A stretch of 64,000 nt of DNA from NCBI GenBank assembly GCA_933207985.1, contig OW240913.1, forward strand, positions 331,777,519 through 331,841,518, read 5' to 3'. Below are positions 33,487 through 44,995 of this stretch, one piece after another. The DNA comes from Pelobates cultripes. Taxonomy: Eukaryota > Chordata > Amphibia > Anura > Pelobatidae. A program made the position numbers and the translations under genes. The first letter of the stretch is position 1. Every line of letters begins with the position of its first letter. Below the pieces are notes generated by a model. That model was not told the DNA's origin. It did not search any database and was given only the letters and a program-made list of their open reading frames with translations.

Positions 33487-33955
33487 TTAAAGGAATACTA
33501 TAGCATTAGGAATACAAACCTGTATTCCGAATGTTATAGTGTCCTTGTGCCTGATTAGGTTTAGACCTCACCTGTACACAAAAATGGGGGGGAAAAGACT
33601 CTCTGGGTGTGGTCCTTGACTCGACTCACAATGTCATCCAGCTCTCTAGATGATGGTCCAATGAAATGTTCTTCATAAAGGAGCATTGGGGACTGATGCA
33701 CATGTTCGCTGATCGCCAAGCGTCCCCAAATGCTTCTCATAGGAAATCATTGATTTCAATGCTTTTCTATAAGCTGCTTTTGGTCACATTAGAAAGTTTC
33801 ACTCAGTCGTGAGGAAGCCAGCCATTAGAGGGGCGTTTAACCCTACATTGTAAACATTGCAGTGATTTTATATATAGGGTTAAAACTACAGAAACACTCA
33901 CCCAGACCACTTCATTGAAATAAAAGTGGTCTGGGAGACTGTAGTTGTCCTTTAA
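33487..33955. mobile_element. TTAA-flanked T2/Kolobok-like MITE, complete
   Basis: TTAA at 33487-33490 and 33952-33955. Left end 'AGGAATACTATAGCATTAGG', right end 'GACTGTAGTTGTCCT'. It contains 'GTATTCCGAATGTTATAGTG', the signature of this family, and the 'CCCAGACCACTTCATTGAAA' block. About 0.47 kb, non-coding. Confidence 0.8.
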
Positions 33956-35084
33956 TTCACTTCGGCTGAGCTTTTTTTTTTTGTAGTGCAGCGATAACAA
34001 TACAGTATGGTCGAGATGCATTAGCTTGCGATTGGTTGACAATATAGATCAATAACCTATCATAAATGCTGCACATTTTTAAAAGAAAATAAGATGAGGG
34101 AAGGTCAGTGGAGATTTAGTAGAAAAATTAAATTAAACATGCTATTCTAACTGACAGTGTAAGAAGATATAGTACCACTGGGCATAAGACATAGTTAGAT
34201 GGAGCAAGTTGCAGGATGCATAAGCAATAGGCATTATACTTTGCATTAACAGCTGTACTCCTTTAAATCCATTCTATTAACAAGTGTCATTTTAAACAAA
34301 TATTTAGTAGCAGCATTCTATATATTTATTTGCAGGGATCTCTAATAAAAATCACCACATGCTCATCTTGTTATTGAATAGCTTTGTGTAATAATCTTGA
34401 ATCTTTATTTACATTAACAATAATATGATAGTATGCCTCATAAATATCAATACAAGTGCAGGATCAGAGCATATGCTACAGCCAAGTACAGTAATCCCCC
34501 TAGCATCTTGCTAATAACTATCTGGCAATTCTCCTCTAACACATCTGAACTCTTGTCAAATATCTTCAGTTATCAACACTAATTTCAATAAATATTTGCC
34601 TCCCATAAATAGACTACCAACCAGCGAGTACCCAAAGTTATGTCACTTTAAGAATTGTGAATGGCTGGACTGATATATTTTTAGTTTTTAGACAAGCGGA
34701 CAGATAGCCGCTTGTTCTCAGTTTATTTTAGGTGTGAAAACGACAAAGCACTTTAAAGAGGTAAGATTGCAGTATTTCAAGCGATAAGCAGAAACAGACG
34801 AATGTAAGTTAAAAAGCATGCCTCACAACATTTCATTTGAACAAAGAGGGACACTTTTGTTTCAGGGGTGTTAGTGGGGATGTAGTCAGGGATGGGGCAT
34901 ATTCTAAAGAATTTTAGGTGATTTACTAATAAAAATTCCTGCAACAAAAAAGTAAATTAGAACAAGAACAATGTATCGTATTTACACAGAATGATTTTCA
35001 AATGCATTTATTGTCGTTTAAAGACATTACTGTGAGTGCTATTGCTGTGGAGCTCGTTTTTACACTCAGACACACCAACAATAT
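33956..35084. other. AT-rich intergenic DNA, no gene seen
   Basis: Unassigned. Confidence 0.5.
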
Positions 35085-35195
35085 GGAGCTCCAAGAAAAG
35101 AGGGAGATTAGGATAGGAAATAGGGACATAGTGTTTTGGCCCAAGTTATGGTTTGTCCATCCTAAATAGGGACATGTGGGAGGTATGACAAGTAA
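35085..35195 (-). repeat. Dispersed repeat piece ('AGGGACATGTGGGAGGTATG')
   Basis: Same family as 31362-31660 but in the opposite orientation, with 'AAATAGGGACATAGTGTT' and the 'TGGGAGGTATG' end. Confidence 0.5.
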
Positions 35196-35284
35196 ATAGT
35201 AAGTGAGTGCCGCTAGGTGTTGGTACTTACAGTAATGTTGTTTGACACATCTGCAGCGAGTGCAGCTCACACAGTCTTCAACAT

Positions 35285-35870
35285 TTGTGTTTTCCTAAAA
35301 TACATTTAAGTTTAGTGTAGGTAAGACATGGATTAAAGTGAGTAGGAGAGTGGCATATGTTTAATTTACATTCTCAGATACAGAAGAAAGATGGATGGAC
35401 AGACTAGGAGGTTAATAGACAAACATGCCATCTGGCAAAGGGATAGACAGACAGAGGCTGACACATAGTAACACGATCATTAAAATATACATAGATACAC
35501 AATTACACACAATTTAAAAAAAAGATATATATATATGTATAAATAGACACATAACACACACAGTCAAACAAATACACATGTAGTCATATACACAGACGAT
35601 TACACACACAATAACATACATACATAGACACATACGTAGTCACTTATATACAAACATTATTACATTGACCCATACAGTCACATATATAGAGACAGAATCA
35701 CATATACACAGTAACATACCTACTTTTACACACAGTCATATTCATACACAATCACACACATTCACATCCACACGTGTTTAAACACTCACACACAGTCACA
35801 TACAAACCGATATTTATACAGGCACGTCCTTACAGTCACATCCTGTTACACATTTTTCTGTTTATAAAGT
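35285..35870 (+). repeat. Dispersed repeat with CACACAGTCACATA array
   Basis: Left part ('TGTGTTTTCCTAAAATACAT', 'GGAGAGTGGCATATG', 'GATGGATGGACAGAC') is homologous to 24500-24660. The tandem part here has become a CACACAGTCACATACA-type array rather than GACAGA units. Confidence 0.6.
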
Positions 35871-37315
35871 TTCCTTCGTGCTCCCCTTTGGCAGGCTGCA
35901 AACTAACAGTTATTGTAATATTCAGCATCCCGGTACTGCCTGTATCTATGAAATTTCATGGGCAGTGTGATGTTTTATTAGACAGGTATTCACCCATTTA
36001 AAGAAAAATATCTACCTGCAATCTTCTCTATCCTTCCACCCTAAGCCTAAACCTAGTTGGTCTATGTTGAAATAGATGACAGTATTATAGCTCAAATGCC
36101 TAGGTGCCAACAGTCCTGATGTTTCTGGAGAAGTCCTGCATTTTGGGGTACTGTCCCAGCAAAAATAGGTCCCAAGGACCTGACCCACATTTTGAAACCT
36201 CCTACCAGATTTGCTTAGAGTATCCATTTACATTTTTAAAAATTGTTATTGTAACTTGCTATATTGAATTTGCCACTGATAGCTTTTTTTTCTTGCTACC
36301 TGTAGGGACATTTTGTTGCTGTTTTTTATGAATACTCTTAATAAATAAACTAATAATAATAATAATGATAATGGCTGGTAATTTTTTTTCATTGCTCCCT
36401 AAAAGGAATGCAAATGTATTTTAAGTTTTGAAAATAGCTGGCAAATAACTAGCACTCTTTTTCTACTGTCTATATTTGTTTTATCTCTAAATATTCTTAT
36501 ATAAATCATATGAAATACAACTATAATAAAAAAATTTTTAAAAAAAAATAAAAAAAAAACGATGGGTCTATTCAATAAGCATTAAAATGGATGTAGTAAA
36601 TTAAAACCTTTGAAATAAATAGTCCACCTGGAAATGTTTTTTACAATTTAATTGCCAATTTGGAGATTTCTTTCCAACCCGGTCATTGTGGCCTAAATTT
36701 TACAGGTCGGTTGTCAACTCACTACAGCCTGCTGCTTACTGTATTAACCCCTGATCCCTGATATATGTGCAACAAAATAAAACTGGGTTTTAACCAGAAG
36801 GTAATCTTTCATGATGCACTCGTGAAGAGACACGCCAGGCATCTGGAAAACTTTCACGCATGTGTTTGGTGTTCTCGACATGCCAAGAAGTCATATATGC
36901 CAGACATGGCCATCTATAGTAACACATACCCAAATATTATTTAGGAATGTAGTAATATTCTTCACACTCAGAGTCCAGCATAGAACACATTGTACCTCTA
37001 GTCTAGACTGTAAGGAAAAAATACATGCAGTCCAGAAATCTCAGTTCAGGCTGAAAATGAAAAATAAAGGGAAATGTACTGAGAACAAAACAATATTGTT
37101 ATGTAAACCTGCACTGCCTTTTTGTAAAACGGTATATTGATAAGGAGGCTATAGGGAAGCTATAAATATTTACAGTTTAATTGTCAAGTTTCATCAGAAA
37201 GCAATCTTGACTATCATCCTGTAAGAGGTTGAAAATTCAAGTTTTCGAGTCTACTAATCATAGAAAACATTCTACCTGTGTATCAGACATGGTGACTCCA
37301 ACTATAAATACATAA
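35871..37315. other. AT-rich intergenic DNA with one repeat piece
   Basis: No gene. 36085-36200 holds a diverged copy of the 'GTGCCAACAGTCCTGATGTT' dispersed repeat; an A-rich stretch lies at 36528-36560. Confidence 0.5.
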
Positions 37316-38291
37316 AGTAATCAGCCATAGCATTGAAACCACTGACAAGTGACGTGAATAACATTGATTGTATCTTTACAATGGCACCTGTAATGTGGTC
37401 GGATATATTAGGCAGCAAGTGAACAGTCATGTGTTAGAAGCAGGGAAAATGTGCAAGTGAGAAGAATCGAGTGACTTTGACAAGGACCAAGTCACCAAAT
37501 AGTGATAGCTAGACGATTGGTCGGAGCATCTCCAAAGTGACAAGTCTTGTAGGATGATCCCTGTATGCCGTGGTTACTACCTACAAAAAGTGGTGCAAGC
37601 AAGGACAACCAGGACAACCAGTGAGTCGGTGTCAGCAGCGTCCTTGGCCCCCAAGGCTCATTAATGCACGTGGGGAACAAATACTAGCTCGCCTGGTCCT
37701 ATTACATAGAAGAGATACTGTAGCTTAAATGAATGTTTGCCATGATAGAAATGTGTCAGAACACATAGTGCATTTCAGTTTGCTGCATATAGGGCTGTGT
37801 AGCTACAGACAGGTCAAAGTACCCATGATGACCCATGTCCACCACCAAAAGTGCCTTCAGTGGGGACAATAAAATTGTTAGTCGACAAAATTAACACAGC
37901 AGACCATGTAGGCCCCTTCAGGGCAATGATGATCCCTGATGGCAGTGGCTTCATTAATGCCCCCAGCCACTCTGCAAGAATTGTTAAGGAATGGTTTGAG
38001 AAACATGACAAAGAGTTCAAGTTGTTGCCTAGGCCTCCAAATTCCCCAGAACTCAATCCAATTGATAAGCTGTGGGATGCGCTGGAACAACCAATCCGAT
38101 CCATGGAGACCCCACCTCACCACTTGCAGAAATTAAAGGATCAGTTGCTAATATCTTGGTGCCAGATACCACAGGACACATTCAGAAGACTGGTGGAATC
38201 CATGCCTTGATGCAACAGAGCTGTTTTAGCAGAATGAGGGGGCCTACATGATATTAGGCAAGTGGTTTTAATGTTGTGGCTGATCAGTGTA
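37316..38291 (+). mobile_element. Tc1/mariner element, internally deleted
   Basis: Left end 'AATCAGCCATAGCATTGAAA' followed by ACCACTGACAAGTGA; right end 'GGTTTTAATGTTGTGGCTGA' followed by TCAGTGTA. These are inverted and diverged, of a mariner type widespread in vertebrates. From what I know of the family the full element is about 1.2-1.3 kb; here the 0.98 kb and the jump near 37860, from early to late transposase sequence, indicate a deletion of a few hundred bases. Confidence 0.8.
37851..38210 (+). pseudogene. Mariner transposase, carboxy-terminal remnant
   Basis: The open 119-codon frame carries the end of a Tc1/mariner DDE transposase: NAPSHSARIVKEWFE, then LPRPPNSPELNPIDKLWDAL, then WCQIPQDTFRRLVESMP. 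The first segment normally carries the second catalytic Asp just before NAP; here that position is not Asp. The last catalytic residue, usually Glu in LNPIE, reads Asp. The upstream part (37440-37850) shows transposase-derived DNA with stops and frame changes. The active site is incomplete, so no function is expected. Flanking inverted repeats show it belongs to 37316-38291. Confidence 0.8.
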
Positions 38292-41190
38292 AGTTCAAAG
38301 ACCAGAGATCTGCTTGTATATTTTGGGAACATTATTGGATTTTTTTAGGGGAGAAGTCCGTATATAGGTGAATAAAACCTTGCATTCGTCTATTAAGATA
38401 AATAGTGGTGCAAAATTCTAAAAGTTGAGTAATGAGCAGGCATGTTCATTGGTGTCCAAGGTGATCACTCTGTTGTTAAAATGTTGCTGAAGAGCAATTG
38501 ATTTTTTAAGGTTAACTTCATTTCTATTTATAACAGTCTGCTCCTAATCAGACTTTACCTTTTTCTTAAGTTATTTAAGGTGTCCCCCTAAAAGCCAGCT
38601 CATCATGCAAAGATATGGCTATTAAATTTGCCTGTCTTCTCCATTCTAGTATAATAAGTGGCTTCAACGTCTACTTAACTTTCTCACCATCCAAACCTAC
38701 TGGTTTCCTAAACACTCAGACAATAATCATATCCCCATGTTGATCTTCCTCTGGTAATTTTATACCTCATATATATTTGAGCGTGGTCCTCAATAACCTC
38801 TTATTTCCATTTGATATTTGTAATATTTTGTTTCTTATTGACTCCTATGTGTCTTCCTTAACCTTTCTTTATTTGGTCCCCTGAAAAGGGTATGGAATAC
38901 TGCAACAATTCAACTTGATAGCTTTATTTAGGCTCACATCACAAATTGCATGACATATTCTAGTCTAGACTACTCTTGTCTACGATACTAGGGATATGCT
39001 ATAAGTCTGTATCACTCTTTGTTGAATCAATGGAAATAGCTTACTGCCTGAAATCTATGTTTTAAAATCCAAAAAGTACATAAACCCAAGAAGTAGACAC
39101 ACACAATTAGTCTAGTGTTCTCCTTTTTTCCCAGGCACAAATGGTGACTAAAAAAATATTAATTCTCTTTAGTGGCTTTTCCAAGCGAATAATATAGAGC
39201 GAGGAGTAAGTTCATTGATTCTTTAACTCTAATGTCTGTAATGAATATTCAACTTGATAGAAGATGTCATTTAAATCGCAAAGTAAAAGAGAGAAATGTT
39301 GTTAGGTGTTGGAAATCTAAAAAAAAACCATGTATTCTATTATTTACATAATTAGTTATTGCTTTCATTCTGCGTTCTCTCGTAATGGTTATAGTATTTA
39401 TGTATAATTACTTTAATACTGTATTCACTGAAATTTCCAAGTAGCTCCCTAATTAACTGTCTCAAATATATAATTACATTGCATCTTTACGCAAGACTTG
39501 CCTAATTAATTTAGTTACACCACTTCTTTTGTGCATATGCATTATCAAATGTTCTTTGCATTATTCTTCTACCTTCTTACAACCCTATATCTATCGCTAC
39601 AGAAGATTTCATGACCCACCTCTAATTTAGTCGCTGAGCTTCAAAAAAATGCCTTCCTTAAAATGTGACTCATTATAAGATTGGTTTTAAAAGGCTTCAT
39701 TTTGGCACATCAAAAATATATCAATTTTTAATCTGTTTTTAAGAAGTGGAGTTTTCGTACAAATTTATATTTATTTTACATGCAAATTAGGAAAGAAAAT
39801 TTAACTGATTAGTTGTAGATTATAATATAATGGCACAAAAAAAGATTGTTGCAATAAAATATCAATTTTGATAATGTCAATAAGTTATTGGAAAATATTT
39901 GGTTAATATATTTAAAAAAAATATTACATCAATGGTCAGCAAGTTTCATTTATACTTGTTCTTGTTTAACAGCAGGAGTGATAAGTGAAAAGTCGAAAGT
40001 GATGTTTTTTTTTTTAATTTCATTGTTCATTATTTTACGATCTATTCACTGTATAGTGTATTGTAGTGTGTTACATAGTGACGTGTTGGTTATGTTACAG
40101 TGAAAATCCCTGGGTAATTCAGAAAAATGTGGATATCAGGAATACAAAGTGAAGTTTAGACCGAAGCTCGTGATGGAGAACACGCAGAAGGATTTAATTC
40201 CAGTGAAACGTACAAAGTCACATTTTCTCTTCTACCATCAACCCCAATGAGATATCCTGGACCTGTATATCTGGTGTGCTGCCATTTTCATGTCAATAGT
40301 GGATGACGCTTATATTCAGTTATCTTTGTACTTTATATCTACAACTCTGGTGTCTTGAGAAACAGGAAGGTGGAGGAGGTAGAAGGGGCAGGCCAGAGAC
40401 CCAATTGACCCTGCCTGGTCATCCTGCATATCATCTAAGGCCAGTACACTGAGGACAAACAATGCAGGGTTCCAGAAGTCTAAATAAAACAATAAAACAA
40501 CCTTTTTATTTGATTCTTATACACTTTTATACTTAGACAAGGATGGATTTTACCATTGATCTGGTTAGGTTTGGATAGGAGCCCAGGAAGTAAGGAACCT
40601 GGAACAAGTATCAGTACCAAACCAGGGCCTTGTTTAAAGGGCATGGACTTGAAACCTGGGTGAAGCCCAACGTAGAATCAGAAATACAGGTAAGACATTC
40701 GATAATACACTGAGGACAAGTATTCTGGATGACCAACACTCCAATAAAAAAATATATATTTCTAGACAATTTAGTAGATATACCCCCAATAAAACATATG
40801 TGTGTTTATATCTGTATTTCTTTGAGAATATATTTAAAACCAACTTGTAACAGCTACAGATCTATAGTGTATTGCCTTTGAAAGCCCTCCCCTCATTCCC
40901 CAGCACAAACTCCAATCAGAGGCTTCTCGTTGAGAGCTACGAGCACGGGCAACACATGCACGCAAATGCATGCACAAGCACCTGGATCCTTCCAATACTT
41001 CTCGATGAGCTGTAATACAGCTTCTTAAAAAAGCTGATCATGCCTAACGCTTGTATTAGCGCCGTGGAGCTAACAGAACTGAAATAAAAGGTCCCTGGCT
41101 GTCAGGTATAACTGCCCCCAGACATAAAAGTGATGTATTTGTATTCAAGTCAGCACTTTTATAAGCTCAATGTGACAAGCAGAATTTTCC
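38292..41190. other. AT-rich intergenic DNA, no gene seen
   Basis: Nearly 3 kb without a recognisable gene. The last 100 bp (to TTTAA at about 41194) resemble the right part of a T2-like MITE ('CCCCCAGACATAAAAGTGAT', 'TTTTCCCTTTAA'). Confidence 0.5.
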
Positions 41191-41193
41191 CTT

Positions 41194-41271
41194 TAACCCC
41201 TTAAGGACACATGACATGTGTGACATGTCATGATTACCTGTCATTCCAGAAGTTTGGTCCTTAAGGGGTTA
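41194..41271. mobile_element. 78-bp palindromic MITE ('TTAACCCCTTAAGGAC')
   Basis: Ends TTAACCCCTTAAGGAC and GTCCTTAAGGGGTTAA are a perfect inverted pair; the middle holds 'ACATGACATGTGTGACATGT'. It can fold on itself entirely. Copies of this type are common in frogs; another end is at 32219. Confidence 0.75.
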
Positions 41272-42105
41272 AGAAGCAAGAAACAGCAGAAGGCTTAAAA
41301 AGAATTTATTTGGAAAGAGCATACACTGGTACCATCAATTGCCAGAAATATCTGACTCTTCCCAGACCTTTAAGAAAAGATGCTGAAACTTATAAAGCTG
41401 ACATAGAAAGGGTACCAATGTTAGCTCCCTCTGGAGGTTCCTTAGCAAACTACAAAACAAAAGGAAAGATGCACGGCAACTTATTGATTGAAAAAGGAAT
41501 AAAGAGGGGTAAAGAGTTGAACCCTCAACAAAGCCGTTTTACTGAAAGCAGAGGAACTACAACATTGAACTGTAACATTTACTGTCTTTATAGTGCCCCT
41601 TTATTTTAAATATTGCAAAATTACACACAAAGAAAACAAAAACTATACAATGTAGAACTAAAGGTCGAAGTAATAACAGTGAACAGAGAAATAAAAATAT
41701 ACAGTTTAAACATAACTGAGTATTTGTTAGTTAAATAGCCATAGGTTTATGCAGATAAAGGATCCATGAACTATTGTACTAAAAAATGAGATGGTTCCCC
41801 ATGCGGTACTCAGTTCCAGGGCCACCATCAGGGCGCAAAAATTGTGATGGGTGTCAAAGACCTGGTGATCCTGGGGGGCTCAGCTTGGGGAGACAAAGTC
41901 TCCTTTTGATCTTGTAATCCACCAACATTGGAGGCGAAAACAAAGTCTCTGACAGCTTCGGTACTCAGGGCCCGCCCGGTTCAATTGGGCCCCTTCTCCT
42001 GGACCGGGAGGTCTAGATTACTCAGGGAGAATCTGATCTTCTTATCCACCTCCATAGGTATATGAATTCCTGTGGGCCCCTGGGCCACTGTTTGTACTTA
42101 TAGTT
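41272..42105. other. Intergenic DNA with a transposon-like start
   Basis: No gene. At 41817 'CAGGGCCACCATCAGGG' resembles a hAT-type terminus; no matching end or duplication was found downstream. Confidence 0.4.
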
Positions 42106-42282
42106 AAGATGGGGCCCATCACATGCGACGCGATCTTCAGCTTCTGGCAGCTTCCATTTCCAATCTCGAGAACCCTCAGCCATCGGAGTTACGCCGGAAC
42201 CTCTCCACACAGCATGCAGGCTGGGCTCAAGAGAGACGAAGAGAGTTGGAAGCTAAAGAACGTGTGTGATGGGCCCCATCTT
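42106..42282. repeat. 18-bp perfect inverted repeat, 141-bp spacer
   Basis: AAGATGGGGCCCATCACA at 42106-42123 is exactly complementary to 42265-42282. The spacer is GC-richer than its surroundings, with CGACGCGATC and TACGCCGGAAC. It may be a small fold-back element; no target duplication is evident. Confidence 0.6.
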
Positions 42283-42539
42283 CACTAGATATACAGCCGG
42301 CACAATGCCACTGGACAACCAAGGAGTGGCCACCAAGAGGCAGGAAAGGGGAATAACATTTAAACAAAAATATTTATTAGTAAAAACACATTTTTTGCCA
42401 ACAGAATGCCCTATCCTACCCAACATATTCAGAAACACACTGTGGCAAATGTGCCTATGCCATGAGCTCCTGGAGGAGCCTGCTAGCTAGCCTCCTGCCC
42501 AAAGACTATGGGTCATATACATATTAAACCTTCCCAGCC
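42283..42539. other. Intergenic DNA, no gene seen
   Basis: Unassigned. Confidence 0.45.
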
Positions 42540-42800
42540 ACCATTAGTAGCTTGCCCTGAGTGCCCCTGGTTCGGCACTTTCCCTTCATGCGAATGGAGT
42601 TCACTGCTGGCTATCTGGTGGCCATTCGTATGAACCAATACCACAAATAGTCCTCAGCGGTACTTAGCCACAATCGCTATGGAACTAATTTCGGTATGAG
42701 GACTTGTGGGTTCCCGGTCACCTCAGCCGGACTTAGCAGTGAATTTTATGGAACTGTTTTCGGGCATGAGGTGACCGTGTGGTTCCCAGACAACTTGGTT
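42540..42800 (+). mobile_element. LTR-like fragment
   Basis: 'GGAACTGTTTTCGGGCATGA' and 'GGTTCCCGGTCACCTCAGCC', partly repeated inside the fragment (near 42680-42720 and 42750-42790), resemble the 'GGAACTCTTTTCGGTGAGGC' part of 47395-48130. Probably a piece of a related LTR. No retroviral genes are present. Confidence 0.3.
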
Positions 42801-42945
42801 CCTGGTTTTGAACCACTTTGAAGTCCGCCAGGAGAGTGTTTTTGTTGGGAAGGTGCCTGAGACTAAGGTGAACAAACGCTACCAGAGACCCAGGCAGAGC
42901 ACCCCGTATTGGGTATCAGTCTCCAAGACAGAAATCTTAAACTCT

Positions 42946-43165
42946 GACCCATCAGATGTTGCAGAACTACCAACTACTAATTCTCTGAGTTGAAGGCCAT
43001 CAACTTCAGGGGGCCAGAGTTTGCAATTATTATTAAAAACGACTTATAGAGAACCAACATATTTTGCAGCACTGTGCAGTCATTAGTGTAGTAAATAGAG
43101 GCAGAGGATCCAAAATAGGCACTGTCCCTCCTAAATAGGGATTCTTGGGAGGTATGGTAACACAC
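42946..43165. repeat. Dispersed repeat pieces
   Basis: 'GATGTTGCAGAACTACCAAC' followed by 'CTGTCCCTCCTAAATAGGGA' and 'TTGGGAGGTATGG', the same pair of blocks as at 31362-31660. Confidence 0.5.
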
Positions 43166-44299
43166 TTCAGAGTTTGCAGGCCTAAATAAAAAAAAATACA
43201 GTAGATATCCAATGGTTCGTTGCTTGTCATTTTCGCATTATTCTGTCAAAGTTTGGAAATTAACTGGTTAAAATGGTGGAAGCAAAAGACCAGACCACTC
43301 AGTAACATGTTGCCAAAATGACCCAAAAAATAGTCTTACTGCTAGCACCCACCAGCTGTTACCTTTAAAAAAAGCGAGTGTATTCCAAATAAATCAAAAC
43401 AGGCATGTTCACATTATCTATTTCTTTATTATGTATGAAGGGTTAACCCTCTAGGCACCAGGAGTTTGAGTTAGACACACCAAGGTTCCATTATGCAGCC
43501 ATCTACAATCAAGGAAGGGGCCCGCAACATTTGTGCAACAGTCAAACAGTTAACTTTTGATATGTTGCCAAAACAAGGAGACCAGCATCTTTGCGCGGCA
43601 GATGAAGAATTAACGGCCAGACAAACTCATTAAAGAGCTATCTCATTTGCCAGGACATTCAGTGGGACAGTTTGATATATGGCCCTTTTTGTACCCAGCC
43701 AAAAACCGATGAGATGCTGAGTTCATGATCTGCTGTGGGACAAAGGCTTGCAAATAACAAAGGCAAAAAGATCATAAAGTAGGCAGGTAAGTGTACAATG
43801 AATTTGACATTCTATGCGTGTACAGTATTGGGATTAAGTAACGGTGCCAACCTGTGAACTGCCAAATACAATGTTTACTACACAGCTTAAAGGCTCAATT
43901 CAATGCCGAATCCTTTTGTTAATTTTTAATATGGAAAACTATACCAGTGAAATTACTTTTGTATTTTGTGTGTGATGATACAGTGGTTACATGTGAACAA
44001 CACATGTAACGGTTATTTACATACACACAGGTATATACAGCTGATATATTTGACCAAAAACATGATGCTGCTAGTAACACAATTCTCTAACAAACTGATG
44101 GAGGAAACACAAGATACGTGTAGATCAACGTTCCCTTAGGGTTGTGTTCTTTTTAAAAAAAGTATTTATTTTTTGTTAAAATTGTAAATTGATGCCTCCA
44201 TCTGTCCAACTGCTTTAATAAACTGCTTTAATTTGTCCCTTACTATAATCAACATTTTTTGTACATGACATTACTACAGCCATACAATCGCAAAAGGCT
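43166..44299. other. AT-rich intergenic DNA, no gene seen
   Basis: Unassigned. Confidence 0.5.
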
Positions 44300-44640
44300 A
44301 TAAGGTTCTCTCATAGCACCATAATGCCAAATTGCGCTAGTGTTTATGGTGCCAGTAGTTCCCTGGCGCCCTCACCACCACCATCTTAGAATGCTCTGAC
44401 TCCTTACTTGGGAATGGGCCCAGCCTATGCCATGCCATCAGCCAATGAATCAGGGTATAGTTTGGAGAAATAATGGAAGCGAAAGAGGAGCACCATGCTC
44501 TGTGTCAGAAGCCGTGGAGGCAGGGAGTTGCACCCAGCAGACCTCAGCTAACCACCGGTTTCACTATTTACAATGGAAGTACCAGGGCACTTCTAGTACC
44601 ATAACCACTAAAGTGACCTGGAGCGCACTTTTATGATACA
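44300..44640. mobile_element. MITE-like repeat, partial
   Basis: 'TAGCACCATAATGCCAAATT' at the left and 'AGTACCATAACCACTAAAGT' at the right resemble the inner parts of the 21831-22258 family. Ends are lost. The 69-codon frame inside is not a gene. Confidence 0.4.
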
Positions 44641-44895
44641 TAATCCAGTACAGTCTGTAATCAGTGGGAGCGCTGATAGAATGAGTAGTGGTTCATCAGG
44701 TATACACACCGTAGTGATGGCGCATCATGTCAATGCACTATGAGTCCATAAGTACCGTCCTACATCACGCACCAAATTCATCTCTCCTTCCAAGCATGAC
44801 TTCCCCCATCATGACTTATCTACATCACGTGCCTGATGGAGCCTAAACATTCACTGATACAATACTCAGAGACACACATACAGACACACACACTC

Positions 44896-44995
44896 TGTGC
44901 ATCAAACGTGTCTGGTTACAATGAAATGTTTGTTAGTCCACCCATTGTAAAGCGCTACGGAAACATAATAATAAAAATTATAATAAGACACATAT
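44896..44995 (+). mobile_element. L2 LINE 3'-end fragment
   Basis: 'GTCTGGTTACAATGAAATGT', then 'TTAGTCCACCCATTGTAAAG', then CGCTACGG and an AATAAT-rich tail. It is the same sequence as the - strand copy at 53766-53960, here on the + strand. Confidence 0.7.
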
